Assembly (NCBI GenBank): GCA_002159065.1 | Contig: LZRV01000035.1 | Coordinates: 1 to 35,611, forward strand | From: Paenibacillaceae bacterium ZCTH02-B3 | GTDB lineage: Bacteria > Bacillota > Bacilli > Paenibacillales > Paenibacillaceae | Direction: 5' to 3' | Length of the DNA stretch: 35,611 nt | Part shown: positions 1-6,724 of the stretch, piece after piece | Layout: each line of letters opens with the position of its first letter | Numbering within the stretch: the first letter of the stretch is position 1 | The notes under the pieces: model-generated | Seen by the model: the letters and a program-made list of their open reading frames with translations, nothing else | Told to the model about the DNA's origin: nothing | Database searches by the model: none | Made by a program: the position numbers and the translations under genes

Positions 1-293
1 AGTCACTTCGCATATTCCGCAGGCCTCCCCAGATAAGAGCGTCATCTTTCCGCCCGCGACCACCGGAGTTTACAGAATTAGCCCTTGGCGGCTTTGGATT
101 TCGTTGTGTTTGGGCAACTCATCCGACTAACCCTGCCTCAAATCCGGTTCGTGTACCTTGGCCCGTGCGTTTGCCTCCGGCTTCCTTCAGATCCCGCCTC
201 GCGGCAGGCACCCTTGCCTTTGGCTAATGGTAGGCGCTCGCCAGCCCCCATTCCGGACTTTCACCGTAGAGATGACGCCCATGCTGGGCGTAC
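1..293 (-). mobile_element. Group II intron, class C-like, 5' portion (runs off the left edge)
   Basis: Read on the minus strand from 293 leftwards, the sequence begins GTACGCCCAGCATGGGCG and continues with blocks I recognise from domain I of small class C group II introns such as the Bacillus halodurans type: GGTGAAAGTCC, GGCAAGGGTG, ATCTGAAGGAAGC, GGAGGCAAA, ACACGAAC, CACAACGAAATCC and CTGGGGAGG. Only the RNA 5' part is present; the reverse transcriptase/maturase ORF and domains V and VI would lie beyond base 1. The usual 5' boundary is GUGYG, and here it is GTACG. It sits 6 nt behind a terminator stem, the known target of class C introns. Identification is from remembered conserved blocks, not an alignment. 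The exact first base could be 293 or 294. Confidence 0.82.
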
Positions 294-329
294 CAAAACA
301 AAGCCCAAAGGCCGAAGCCTTCGGGCTTT
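294..329 (-). terminator. Rho-independent terminator of the ba3 oxidase operon; intron target site
   Basis: On the minus strand AAAGCCCGAAGGC, a TTCG tetraloop and GCCTTTGGGCTTT form a stem with a single mismatch, followed by GTTTTG. It lies 42 bp past the stop of the DUF2892 gene, so it ends the oxidase operon. The group II intron starts immediately after the short T-rich tail, which has probably been cut short by the insertion. Confidence 0.85.
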
Positions 330-370
330 CGCGGGGGAGTCGGAACGCTGTCTCCGGATTCCCTTGTTCC

Positions 371-580
371 TTATCCCTCTCCGCTTCGCTTGTTGTTCGC
401 GGTGTTGATTCCGAATGGCACGTACAGCGGGCACCGGTTCGCCAGGGCGGTGGCCAGGGGCACCAGCCCGAGGAGGCCGATCCACCTCCAGCCGCCCTCC
501 AGGATCAGGATCAGGGACAATAGCGCGATGCCGGCGATAATGCGGATCGTTTTGTCGGTTTTTCCGACGTTGACCTGCAT
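371..580 (-). CDS. DUF2892 family small membrane protein (YgaP C-terminal-like)
   Basis: A 69-residue protein with two hydrophobic segments (about 12-28 and 32-48) and the C-terminal signature CPLYVPFGINT, typical of DUF2892 (inner membrane domain of YgaP-like proteins). The start at MQVNVGK is chosen because AGGAGG lies 8 nt upstream; an upstream GTG has no such site. It is the last gene of the oxidase operon, 13 bp after the subunit I stop. In stand-alone form the family has no settled function. Its place here suggests a membrane accessory of the oxidase or of thiol/sulfur chemistry, but this is inference. Confidence 0.8.
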   Translation of the reverse strand: MQVNVGKTDKTIRIIAGIALLSLILILEGGWRWIGLLGLVPLATALANRCPLYVPFGINTANNKRSGEG

Positions 581-593
581 CGACGCCCCCTCC

Positions 594-2243
594 TCACCAC
601 AGGACATAGCCTTTGGCGCCGGGCGCCGGATCGAGGAACAGCTGGTCCGCGATCGGGAACGCGTAGGCGATCACGATGAGCACCGCGGTCACGCCGATCC
701 ACACGCCCCAGCGTTCCAGCCAGCGCGGCGTCGCTTCCACCGGCTGCAGGGGCTCCGCCACCGGATATTCCGTCTCGCCCTTCGGCATTTGGAACATCTT
801 GACCAGGGCGACGGCCAGGACGATCAGGCTGATGAACAGGATGACGCCGCCGATGGCCACGAGCAGGTTGTACGGATCCCATTGCGCCGCGATTTCGTTG
901 CCGTTGTAAGTCGTATCGGACGTGCGACGCGGCGCGCCCATGAGGCCGGAGATGTGCATCGCGCCCGACATCACCAGGATGCCGAAGGCCCACAGAGAGA
1001 CCTGCCAGACGCCCAGACGGTTGACCGCTTCCGTCAACCGGCGGCCGGTAATCGCCGGAATGAGCCAGTACGCGATGCCAAAGAAGGTGATGGCCACCGC
1101 CGTCGCCACCGTCAGGTGGAAGTGCCCCGTCACCCAGATGGTGTTGTGGACGAGGGCGTTCATCTGGTGGCTGGCATTGATCATGCCGCCGATGCCGCCG
1201 GGCACGAAGGCGACCATGCCGAGGAACGGCCCGAGGAACCGCACGTCTTTCCAGGGCAGGGCTCTGAACCAGCCGAACAGCCCCTTGTACCCTTTGGCGC
1301 GGCCCGTCGTCTCGAAGGTGGCAAACAGCGCGAACGCCGTAATGAGCGACGGCACGACGACCGCGAAGGTCAGGATGACCTGCAGGAACTTCCAGAACGG
1401 CGTGATGCCGGGTTCCATGAGCTGGTGGTGGAAGCCGACCGGCACGGAGAAGACGATGAACATGATGAATGCCAGCCGGGCCAGCGCGTCGCTGAACATC
1501 TTGCCGCCGATGACCTTCGGCACGACCACGTACCAGCAGATGTACACCGGCATGAGCCAGAAGTACACCAGCGGATGGCCGAAGTACCAGAACAGCGTCC
1601 GGCTCAGCAGCACGTTGATTTTATCCACCCAGCCGAAGGACCAGGGAATGAACTGGAACAGCACCGTGGCCGCGACGCCCAGCGTGGCGACGTACCACAG
1701 CACCATCGTGGCCACCGCCATGTAGGCGAACAGCGGCGAGATTTTTCCTTTGTTGTTCTCGCGCCATGAACGGTACTGCGCGATCATGCCGGCGCCGCTC
1801 AGCCAGCTGCCCACGACCACCAGGGCCAGGGCGACGTAGAACCAGGGCGACGCTTTCATCGGCGCGTAGAACGTGTACAGCACCGTGGCCTCGTTGGCCA
1901 GAATCATGACGGTGCCGATGGCGGTGCCGACGGCCATGAGCCAAAATCCGGCCCAGCCGAGGCCGCGCGCCGTGGAGGTGAGTTTCCCTCCCGTCACCTT
2001 GGACACGCCCGAAAACATGAAGCCGACGATGAAAAACGTGGTGAAGATGAGCGCCATCAGCACGCCGTGCGCGGTAAGCAACTGATAGTAGCTGATGCCC
2101 CCCGGCATTTCGAACATGCCGCCGCGCACCATGCCCTGCAGCATCCCCGCGATTCCCCCGATCATCAGGGCAACAAACGCGAAGATGACATGCGTCAGCA
2201 CCAATTTGGCGTCGTCTCGATCAAACGTTTGCGTCTGCGCCAT
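594..2243 (-). CDS. cbaA: ba3-type cytochrome c oxidase subunit I
   Basis: Catalytic subunit of a B-family heme-copper oxidase, reducing O2 to water in the cytoplasmic membrane and pumping protons. It has 549 residues and about 13 hydrophobic segments. Visible ligands are H59 (low-spin heme, TAHGVL), H223 of FGHPLVY with Y227 (CuB and cross-linked Tyr), H272-H273 (CuB), and H374/H376 in TGHFHLT (heme a3 and heme b). The motif spacing and small size fit the ba3 group rather than the aa3 (A-family) enzymes. An AAAGGGG site lies 7 nt before the ATG. Subunit II is directly upstream with about 40 bp between. The gene looks complete, with every metal ligand in place. Confidence 0.95.
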   Translation of the reverse strand: MAQTQTFDRDDAKLVLTHVIFAFVALMIGGIAGMLQGMVRGGMFEMPGGISYYQLLTAHGVLMALIFTTFFIVGFMFSGVSKVTGGKLTSTARGLGWAGFWLMAVGTAIGTVMILANEATVLYTFYAPMKASPWFYVALALVVVGSWLSGAGMIAQYRSWRENNKGKISPLFAYMAVATMVLWYVATLGVAATVLFQFIPWSFGWVDKINVLLSRTLFWYFGHPLVYFWLMPVYICWYVVVPKVIGGKMFSDALARLAFIMFIVFSVPVGFHHQLMEPGITPFWKFLQVILTFAVVVPSLITAFALFATFETTGRAKGYKGLFGWFRALPWKDVRFLGPFLGMVAFVPGGIGGMINASHQMNALVHNTIWVTGHFHLTVATAVAITFFGIAYWLIPAITGRRLTEAVNRLGVWQVSLWAFGILVMSGAMHISGLMGAPRRTSDTTYNGNEIAAQWDPYNLLVAIGGVILFISLIVLAVALVKMFQMPKGETEYPVAEPLQPVEATPRWLERWGVWIGVTAVLIVIAYAFPIADQLFLDPAPGAKGYVLW

Positions 2244-2283
2244 GGGTTTACCCCTTTCCGCAAAAGACTCGTCTTGCCACAGG

Positions 2284-2757
2284 TCAGGTCACGACCAGCT
2301 TCGTGTACATCGCCTGGTGGCCGATGCCGCAATACTCGTTGCAGAGGATCAGGTATTCGCCCGGTTTGTCGAAAGTATAGGAAACCACGTTCACTTCTCC
2401 GGGGATCGCCATCAGGTTGACGGTGGTGCCCACGATTTCAAAGCCGTGCACCACGTCCGAACTGGTGATGACAAAATTCACCTTGGCCCCCGCCGGCACG
2501 GTGATTTCGTTCGGCGTGAAGCCGAAGGCGTACATGATGATGACCGCTTCGTATTCGTTTTCGCCGACCTGGTAGACCCCGGGCTGGTCAAACGGCGGCG
2601 TCTCCGCCAGCTTCTCCGGATCGACTTTTCCGTACGCGTGGCTGTGCGGGGTCTGCAGGCCCATGGAGAAGGCGTAAACGCCCAGGACGGCCAGAAAAAC
2701 CGCCAGCATGACCACGCCGAAAACCATCCAGATTTTTTCCAAACGATGAATGTGCAT
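2284..2757 (-). CDS. cbaB: ba3-type cytochrome c oxidase subunit II (CuA)
   Basis: 157 residues: one N-terminal transmembrane helix (about 9-33) followed by an extracytoplasmic cupredoxin domain. The whole CuA set is visible: H104 (VVHGFE), then C139, E141, C143, H147 and M150 in CNEYCGIGHQAM. It takes electrons from cytochrome c or another donor and passes them to subunit I. The short single-helix form is typical of ba3 oxidases, in contrast to the two-helix subunit II of aa3 enzymes. Start at MHIHRLEK: GGGAGG lies 11 nt upstream, whereas an earlier GTG (2778) overlaps that site. Confidence 0.94.
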   Translation of the reverse strand: MHIHRLEKIWMVFGVVMLAVFLAVLGVYAFSMGLQTPHSHAYGKVDPEKLAETPPFDQPGVYQVGENEYEAVIIMYAFGFTPNEITVPAGAKVNFVITSSDVVHGFEIVGTTVNLMAIPGEVNVVSYTFDKPGEYLILCNEYCGIGHQAMYTKLVVT

Positions 2758-2784
2758 CCTCGTTTTTCCCTCCCGCACTGGGCG

Positions 2785-2937
2785 TCAGTTTCGTTCCAGG
2801 AACAGGGCGAAAGCGCCGAACCAGCCTGCGACAAACAGCGCGCCGATGATGAGTACCGCCACGAACGTTCCCCACAAAGCCGGCTCCTGTCCGTTTCCGT
2901 TGCCGCCCGCCGGCTGGCGTTGCACGTCGTTGGCCAT
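2785..2937 (-). CDS. Subunit IIa-like 50-residue membrane protein of the ba3 oxidase
   Basis: A short reading frame of 50 codons plus TGA fills the gap between the cupredoxin and subunit II genes. It starts MANDVQRQPAGG, has one hydrophobic helix (about 21-47, ALWGTFVAVLIIGALFVAGW) and ends FLERN. The start is preceded by GGGGGG at good spacing. Size, single helix and place directly before subunit II match the subunit IIa of ba3 oxidases (the small helix that replaces the missing first helix of subunit II). The stop lies 27 bp before the subunit II ATG. Assignment rests on context and topology. Confidence 0.85.
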   Translation of the reverse strand: MANDVQRQPAGGNGNGQEPALWGTFVAVLIIGALFVAGWFGAFALFLERN

Positions 2938-2977
2938 CTCCGTTCCCCCCTTTGCCAAGGGTTTTCGATGCCCTGCC

Positions 2978-3352
2978 TCACTCCACGATCAGCTTGCCGA
3001 TCATGTCCGCGTGGCCGGCGCCGCACATGATGTCGCAGACGAATTCGAATTCGCCCGTCTTGTTGGCCACGAAGGTGACGGGCTTGCCCGCCTCGACCGT
3101 CTTGTTGTAACCCTTGATCAGGACGTTGTGCAGCCCTTCTTCGTTCACCAGGGAAATCGTCACCGTTTCGCCCTGCTTGACGCGGATTTCCTTCGGCTCG
3201 AAATCCCAGTTGGTCGCCTTGATTTCGATCTTTGTTCCTTCTCCCTGCGGAGCCGCGGCATCCCCGCCGTTTCCGCCTCCGCATCCGGACAGCAGCGCGA
3301 CCCCCGCCGCCAGAACGATTGCCGTAAGAATCCGTCCGTTTTTCGCTTTCAT
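2978..3352 (-). CDS. Cupredoxin-domain lipoprotein with a complete CuA-type motif
   Basis: 124 residues. A signal peptide ends in the lipobox LLSGC (C24), followed by a Gly/Ala/Pro linker (25-39) and a cupredoxin fold (40-124). It carries H75 (GLHNVL) and CDIMCGAGHADM: C106, C110, H114, M117 with CuA spacing C-x3-C-x3-H-x2-M. A type 1 blue-copper protein would need one Cys only. It is the first gene of the oxidase operon, so it is probably a membrane-anchored electron carrier to subunit II, a copper donor for CuA assembly, or an alternative subunit II. The start MKAKNG has GGAGG 8 nt upstream; an earlier ATG overlaps that site. Confidence 0.88.
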   Translation of the reverse strand: MKAKNGRILTAIVLAAGVALLSGCGGGNGGDAAAPQGEGTKIEIKATNWDFEPKEIRVKQGETVTISLVNEEGLHNVLIKGYNKTVEAGKPVTFVANKTGEFEFVCDIMCGAGHADMIGKLIVE

Positions 3353-3395
3353 CAAGCCAACCTCCATCGGGGCATTTTTTTGCCTTCATGCCTCC

Positions 3396-3438
3396 ATTCT
3401 AGAAACCGGGTCCCCGATGCACTGTGACGGCGGTCACA
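3396..3438 (-). promoter_or_regulatory. FNR/CRP-type box and class II promoter of the ba3 oxidase operon
   Basis: TGTGACGGCGGTCACA at 3423-3438 is a perfect TGTGA-N6-TCACA palindrome, the consensus of the CRP/FNR superfamily and of Bacillus Fnr. On the minus strand a -10-like TAGAAT lies at 3396-3401. The distance between the two centres is 32 bp, which places the box at -41.5, the classical class II activator position, replacing the -35 element. The predicted start is near 3389, about 37 nt before the lipoprotein ATG. Which family member binds cannot be told from the sequence. Confidence 0.78.
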
Positions 3439-3464
3439 AGATCTGGTTCAACACGGTGAAAAGC

Positions 3465-3494
3465 TTGTGAAAGATTTTCGAATTTCGGTATAAT
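3465..3494 (+). promoter_or_regulatory. Sigma-A type promoter of the methyltransferase gene
   Basis: TTGTGA (3465-3470), an 18-bp spacer and a perfect TATAAT (3489-3494) point to the plus-strand methyltransferase, with a start near 3501. The FNR/CRP-type box would lie at about -70.5 relative to this start, close to a class I position, so both divergent promoters could sense the same factor. Confidence 0.7.
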
Positions 3495-3553
3495 GGGTCA
3501 GACGCGCCGGACGGATCCGGCAATTTTCGAGGAATTCGGGGAAGGGTTGCCTT

Positions 3554-4426
3554 TTGATCGCGGTGGCGGACGATTGGCGGGATTTTGAATTGATCGACGC
3601 GGGGGACGGGGAAAAACTGGAACGCTGGGGACCCTATGTCCTCAGGCGTCCCGATCCTCAGGCCATCTGGCCGCCCGTGACCGGCGACCCCCGCTGGAAC
3701 GATCCGGACGGCCATTATCACAGAAGCTCTTCCGGCGGCGGCAAGTGGGAATTTCGCCGGCCGCTTCCCGAACGATGGCAGATCGGTTACGGCGGTTTGC
3801 GCTTTTACATCCGTCCGACCGGCTTCAAGCACACCGGCCTGTTTCCCGAACAGGCGGCCAACTGGCGCTGGATCATGGACCGCATCGCGGGAGCCGGCCG
3901 TCCGGTGCGGGTGCTCAATCTGTTCGCCTACACGGGAGGCGCCACCCTGGCCGCGGCGGCGGCCGGGGCGGAAGTGTGCCACGTGGACGCCGCCAAAGGG
4001 ATGGTGCAGTGGGCCAGGGACAACGCGGCGCTGTCCGGGCTGTCGAACGCCCCCATCCGCTGGATCACCGACGACGTGTTCAAATTCGTGCGGCGCGAGG
4101 AACGCCGCGGCCGGCGCTACGACGCCATCATCATGGATCCGCCCGCCTACGGACGGGGGCCGGAAGGCGAAATGTGGAAGCTGGAGCAGCATCTCGGACC
4201 GTTTCTCGAGCTGTGCGCCCGGGTGCTGTCCGACAAGCCGCTGTTCGTGCTGGTCAACACGTACACCGCCGGGCTGTCCCCGACGGCGCTTGCCAATCTG
4301 CTTCACCTTTCCTTCTGGCGCCATTGGGGAGGCGATTGCGAATGCGGAGAGATCGGCCTGCCCGTCGGCCGCACCGGCCTGATCCTGCCCTGCGGCGTCA
4401 GCGGGCGCTGGACTTGCGGCGGCTGA
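3554..4426 (+). CDS. Class I SAM-dependent rRNA methyltransferase family protein (RlmI/RlmK-like fold)
   Basis: 290 residues. The SAM-binding motif I is LNLFAYTGG (121-129), followed by an acidic strand end CHVDAAKG (142-149). The catalytic DPPAYG (195-200) corresponds to motif IV of RNA base methyltransferases. The N-terminal 90 residues, with ERWGPYVLRRPDPQAIWP, match the SAM methyltransferase family (PF10672 type) that lacks a PUA domain. It probably methylates a base in rRNA, but the target cannot be read from the sequence. The start is a TTG, 7 nt after GGGGAAGGG; a GTG three codons later is possible. A clear promoter is at 3465-3494. Confidence 0.85.
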   Translation: MIAVADDWRDFELIDAGDGEKLERWGPYVLRRPDPQAIWPPVTGDPRWNDPDGHYHRSSSGGGKWEFRRPLPERWQIGYGGLRFYIRPTGFKHTGLFPEQAANWRWIMDRIAGAGRPVRVLNLFAYTGGATLAAAAAGAEVCHVDAAKGMVQWARDNAALSGLSNAPIRWITDDVFKFVRREERRGRRYDAIIMDPPAYGRGPEGEMWKLEQHLGPFLELCARVLSDKPLFVLVNTYTAGLSPTALANLLHLSFWRHWGGDCECGEIGLPVGRTGLILPCGVSGRWTCGG

Positions 4427-4464
4427 CCGGACACCGCTGACCGGACACCGCTGACCGGACACCG
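4423..4464. repeat. 14-bp tandem repeat, three exact copies
   Basis: CTGACCGGACACCG is repeated at 4423-4436, 4437-4450 and 4451-4464. The methyltransferase stop codon lies in the first copy. The repeat leaves about 44 bp to the next start. Probably a slippage product; it is not an obvious terminator. Confidence 0.9.
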
Positions 4465-4508
4465 GGCCGCCGTCCTTCATCCAATGCCTGCGGAAGGAGG
4501 GATCCCGC

Positions 4509-5795
4509 ATGCGGGCTTCCGCCCGGAAATGGCTGCTCTGGGCCGCGTTTGCCGCGGCGGTGTCCCTTGTCGCCGTTTTCGCCGCCTTCCTGGGCGAGGC
4601 GTGGCAGGAACGGAAGGAACCGGCCGGTCCGTCGGCTTCGTTTTCCCCTCCTCCGGCCCCCGAAACGCGGAAGCCTCCCCTTCCTTCGCCGGAACCCGAT
4701 CCGGGCCCCGTCGTGCGCGAAGCGGTCCTGTACGCGGTCGGCGACATCATGGTGCACATGCCGCAGCTGCCCGCCTACTATGAGGAAGCGACGGGCAAAT
4801 ACGACTTTTCGCCCTGGTTCGAGGACGTGCGCCCCCTTTTCGCGGAAGGCGGCTGGGTGGCCGGCAATCTGGAAACCGTGCTGGCGGGAGCCGACCTGAA
4901 ATATTCCGGTTTTCCCCGTTTCAATTCGCCGCCCGAACTGGCCGGCAATCTGCGGGAGGCGGGCTTTCACGTGCTGTCCACCGCCAACAACCACAGCCTG
5001 GACCGCGGCTGGACAGGCGTTGTCCGTACCCTGGAGCGCCTGCGCGAAGCCGGCATCGTGCCGGTGGGAACGGCGGATGACGAAGAAGCGGCGCGCCGTC
5101 CCGTCATCGTGGAGCGCAACGGCATCCGGCTCGGCTTTCTTTCCTACACCTACGGCACGAACGGGCTTCCAATCCCGAAGGACAAACCCTTCGCCGTGAA
5201 CCTCATCGATTCGGACCGCATCCGGGAAGACATCGCCCGCACCCGGGAAGCGGGTGCCGATTTTGTCGCGGTGTTTCTCCATTTCGGCAACGAATACGCA
5301 AAATGGCCGAACGACTTCCAGCGGGACATCGCCCGCGGAGCGGTGGAAGCCGGAGCGGATCTCATCCTCGGCTCGCACCCGCATGTCGTCCAGCCCTATG
5401 AAATCTGGAGCGTTTCCGGAGCCGGCGGCGGGGAAGGCGGGCGCCGCGGGCTCATCTTCTATTCCCTCGGCAACTTCATCTCCAACCAGACCGGCAACGG
5501 CACGGACACCGGCCTCATCGTCAAGGTCCGCCTCACCCGCGCGGAATTCGCGGACGGCCGCGTTTCACTGGCGTGGAACCCTCCCGAGTTCATCCCCACC
5601 TGGGTCCATATCCAAAGACAAAACGGGAAGCGGCATTACCGCATCCTGCCGCTTCCCGTCATTCTGAACGACGACCGGCGCGACCGCTTCACGCCGGATG
5701 AATACGCGCGTATGGAAAAAATCTTGCGGGAAACCGAAGCCCACGTCCGGTCCTTTGAAGCGTCCGGCGGCGGCGACGTTTCCGGCCCGTCATGA
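4509..5795 (+). CDS. CapA/PgsA family metallophosphatase-fold protein, membrane anchored
   Basis: 428 residues. An N-terminal helix (about 7-28) is followed by a Pro-rich linker (about 38-66) and the CapA fold. Family motifs in order are VGDIMVH, GNLETVL, LSTANNHSLDRG, GFLSYTYGTNG, VFLHFGNEY, GSHPHVVQP and FYSLGNFI. These are the calcineurin-like metal and phosphate sites of PGA_cap proteins. CapA/PgsA members act in poly-gamma-glutamate or capsule synthesis, yet no pgsB, pgsC or ligase gene is nearby, so an orphan envelope hydrolase or transferase role is as likely. GGAGGG lies 7 nt before the ATG. Confidence 0.9.
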   Translation: MRASARKWLLWAAFAAAVSLVAVFAAFLGEAWQERKEPAGPSASFSPPPAPETRKPPLPSPEPDPGPVVREAVLYAVGDIMVHMPQLPAYYEEATGKYDFSPWFEDVRPLFAEGGWVAGNLETVLAGADLKYSGFPRFNSPPELAGNLREAGFHVLSTANNHSLDRGWTGVVRTLERLREAGIVPVGTADDEEAARRPVIVERNGIRLGFLSYTYGTNGLPIPKDKPFAVNLIDSDRIREDIARTREAGADFVAVFLHFGNEYAKWPNDFQRDIARGAVEAGADLILGSHPHVVQPYEIWSVSGAGGGEGGRRGLIFYSLGNFISNQTGNGTDTGLIVKVRLTRAEFADGRVSLAWNPPEFIPTWVHIQRQNGKRHYRILPLPVILNDDRRDRFTPDEYARMEKILRETEAHVRSFEASGGGDVSGPS

Positions 5796-5861
5796 GCATC
5801 CGGCGGCGAACCGACAGCCGGCCGCTCTTGAAACGCAAGGCCGGTGGCCGTTTTCCGCGGA

Positions 5862-6548
5862 TCACGCGGTGGCTTCCGCCGCGGGTTCGCCCGCCGCGGG
5901 CACATCCGCCGCGGATCTCTCCGCCGCGGGTTCGACGGCCGGGCGCATTTCCGCCCCCTCTTTCCGGTCCGCGCCTTCTTGATCGGCCCTTCTTCCCGCG
6001 CTGTCTTGTTCGGACTTTTGGTCCGCGCCTTCCCGTTCGGCATGTTTTCTTTCCGCACGATCCCGATCGTCTTTTCTTTCCGCGCCTTCCCGCCCGTCCT
6101 CTTCCCGTCCGGCTCCTTCCCGCTTCGCGCCGGAAACCGGTTCGCCGGCGATTTTCCCGAGAAGATACGCGAGAAGCTTCCGGTTGTGCAGGGAAAGCCG
6201 CTCGAGGGAACGGGCGACGATGGCGTTGCGCAGGGCCACGCCGCGCTCCGCTTCCCGCCGGCCGAGTTCCGTCATGTGCACCCAGACGATCCGCCGGTCC
6301 TTTTCATCGCGCCGGCGTTCCACCAGCCCGCCACGCTCCATCCGGTCCAGCAGCGTGGTCACCGCCGCGGGCGTCGTTTCGAGGAGCGGCAGGAAGTCCG
6401 ACGGCTTCATCGGCCCGCGTTCCCGCAGGATCTCCAGCACATGGAGCTGCCCGCTCGTCAGCCCGGGCGCCAGGGCCTGGTCCAGCTCCGCGTTCCATTC
6501 CTTCGTCAGCTTCATCCAGCTTTTCACGAATTCCGCCGCGGACTCCAT
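5862..6548 (-). CDS. MarR family transcriptional regulator with long charged C-terminal tail
   Basis: 228 residues. Residues 1-136 form a standard MarR winged helix: helices around SGQLHVLEILRERG (32-45), recognition region TTPAAVTTLLDRMERGGLVERR (about 58-79), wing DEKDRRIVWVHMTELG. The family normally ends near residue 150. Here about 90 further residues follow, a low-complexity tail of Glu, Arg, Asp, Lys, Gly and Ala with loose repeats such as REGAERKD, EREGADQK, DQEGADRK, then an Ala/Pro/Glu-rich end. It converges on the CapA gene and is divergent from nothing, so its target may be itself or remote. Confidence 0.88.
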   Translation of the reverse strand: MESAAEFVKSWMKLTKEWNAELDQALAPGLTSGQLHVLEILRERGPMKPSDFLPLLETTPAAVTTLLDRMERGGLVERRRDEKDRRIVWVHMTELGRREAERGVALRNAIVARSLERLSLHNRKLLAYLLGKIAGEPVSGAKREGAGREEDGREGAERKDDRDRAERKHAEREGADQKSEQDSAGRRADQEGADRKEGAEMRPAVEPAAERSAADVPAAGEPAAEATA

Positions 6549-6587
6549 GGAATCCCCCCGGTTTCCCCAAAAACTGCCTGTACTTTC

Positions 6588-6616
6588 ATTATACGCGGGG
6601 GAGATGTCGAATTCGA
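6588..6616 (-). promoter_or_regulatory. Possible marR promoter in an AT-rich island
   Basis: A perfect minus-strand TATAAT (6588-6593) lies about 40 bp before the marR start. The -35 region (TCGAAT, 17-bp spacer) is weak. Just upstream, 6605-6660 is strikingly AT-rich for this genome and contains TCGAATTCGA and TTAAAATTTTA, both symmetric, which could serve as an autoregulatory MarR operator. Confidence 0.45.
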
Positions 6617-6724
6617 GTTTTGCAACATTAAAATTTTATGACGTTAATCAACAAAACCGGACGAAAGCCGGCCCGCCCCAACAAAAATCCCCGGCAAATT
6701 TCGGCATCCCGGGCCGCCGCCGCG

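Noticed and set aside
390..1769. A long plus-strand frame antisense to the oxidase subunit I gene
   Set aside because: It is a His/Arg/Asp-rich shadow of the GC-rich coding strand, has no ribosome binding site and lies over a gene with all metal ligands intact. The same holds for long antisense frames over parC, parE, the SLH gene, leuCD and dhaK.
4509..5795. A poly-gamma-glutamate (pgs/cap) operon
   Set aside because: Only the CapA-like gene is present; no PgsB ligase or PgsC homologue flanks it.
5792..6641. Plus-strand Arg/Pro-rich frames opposite the MarR gene
   Set aside because: Low-complexity shadow of the charged MarR tail; no start signal, and the minus strand carries the recognised winged helix.
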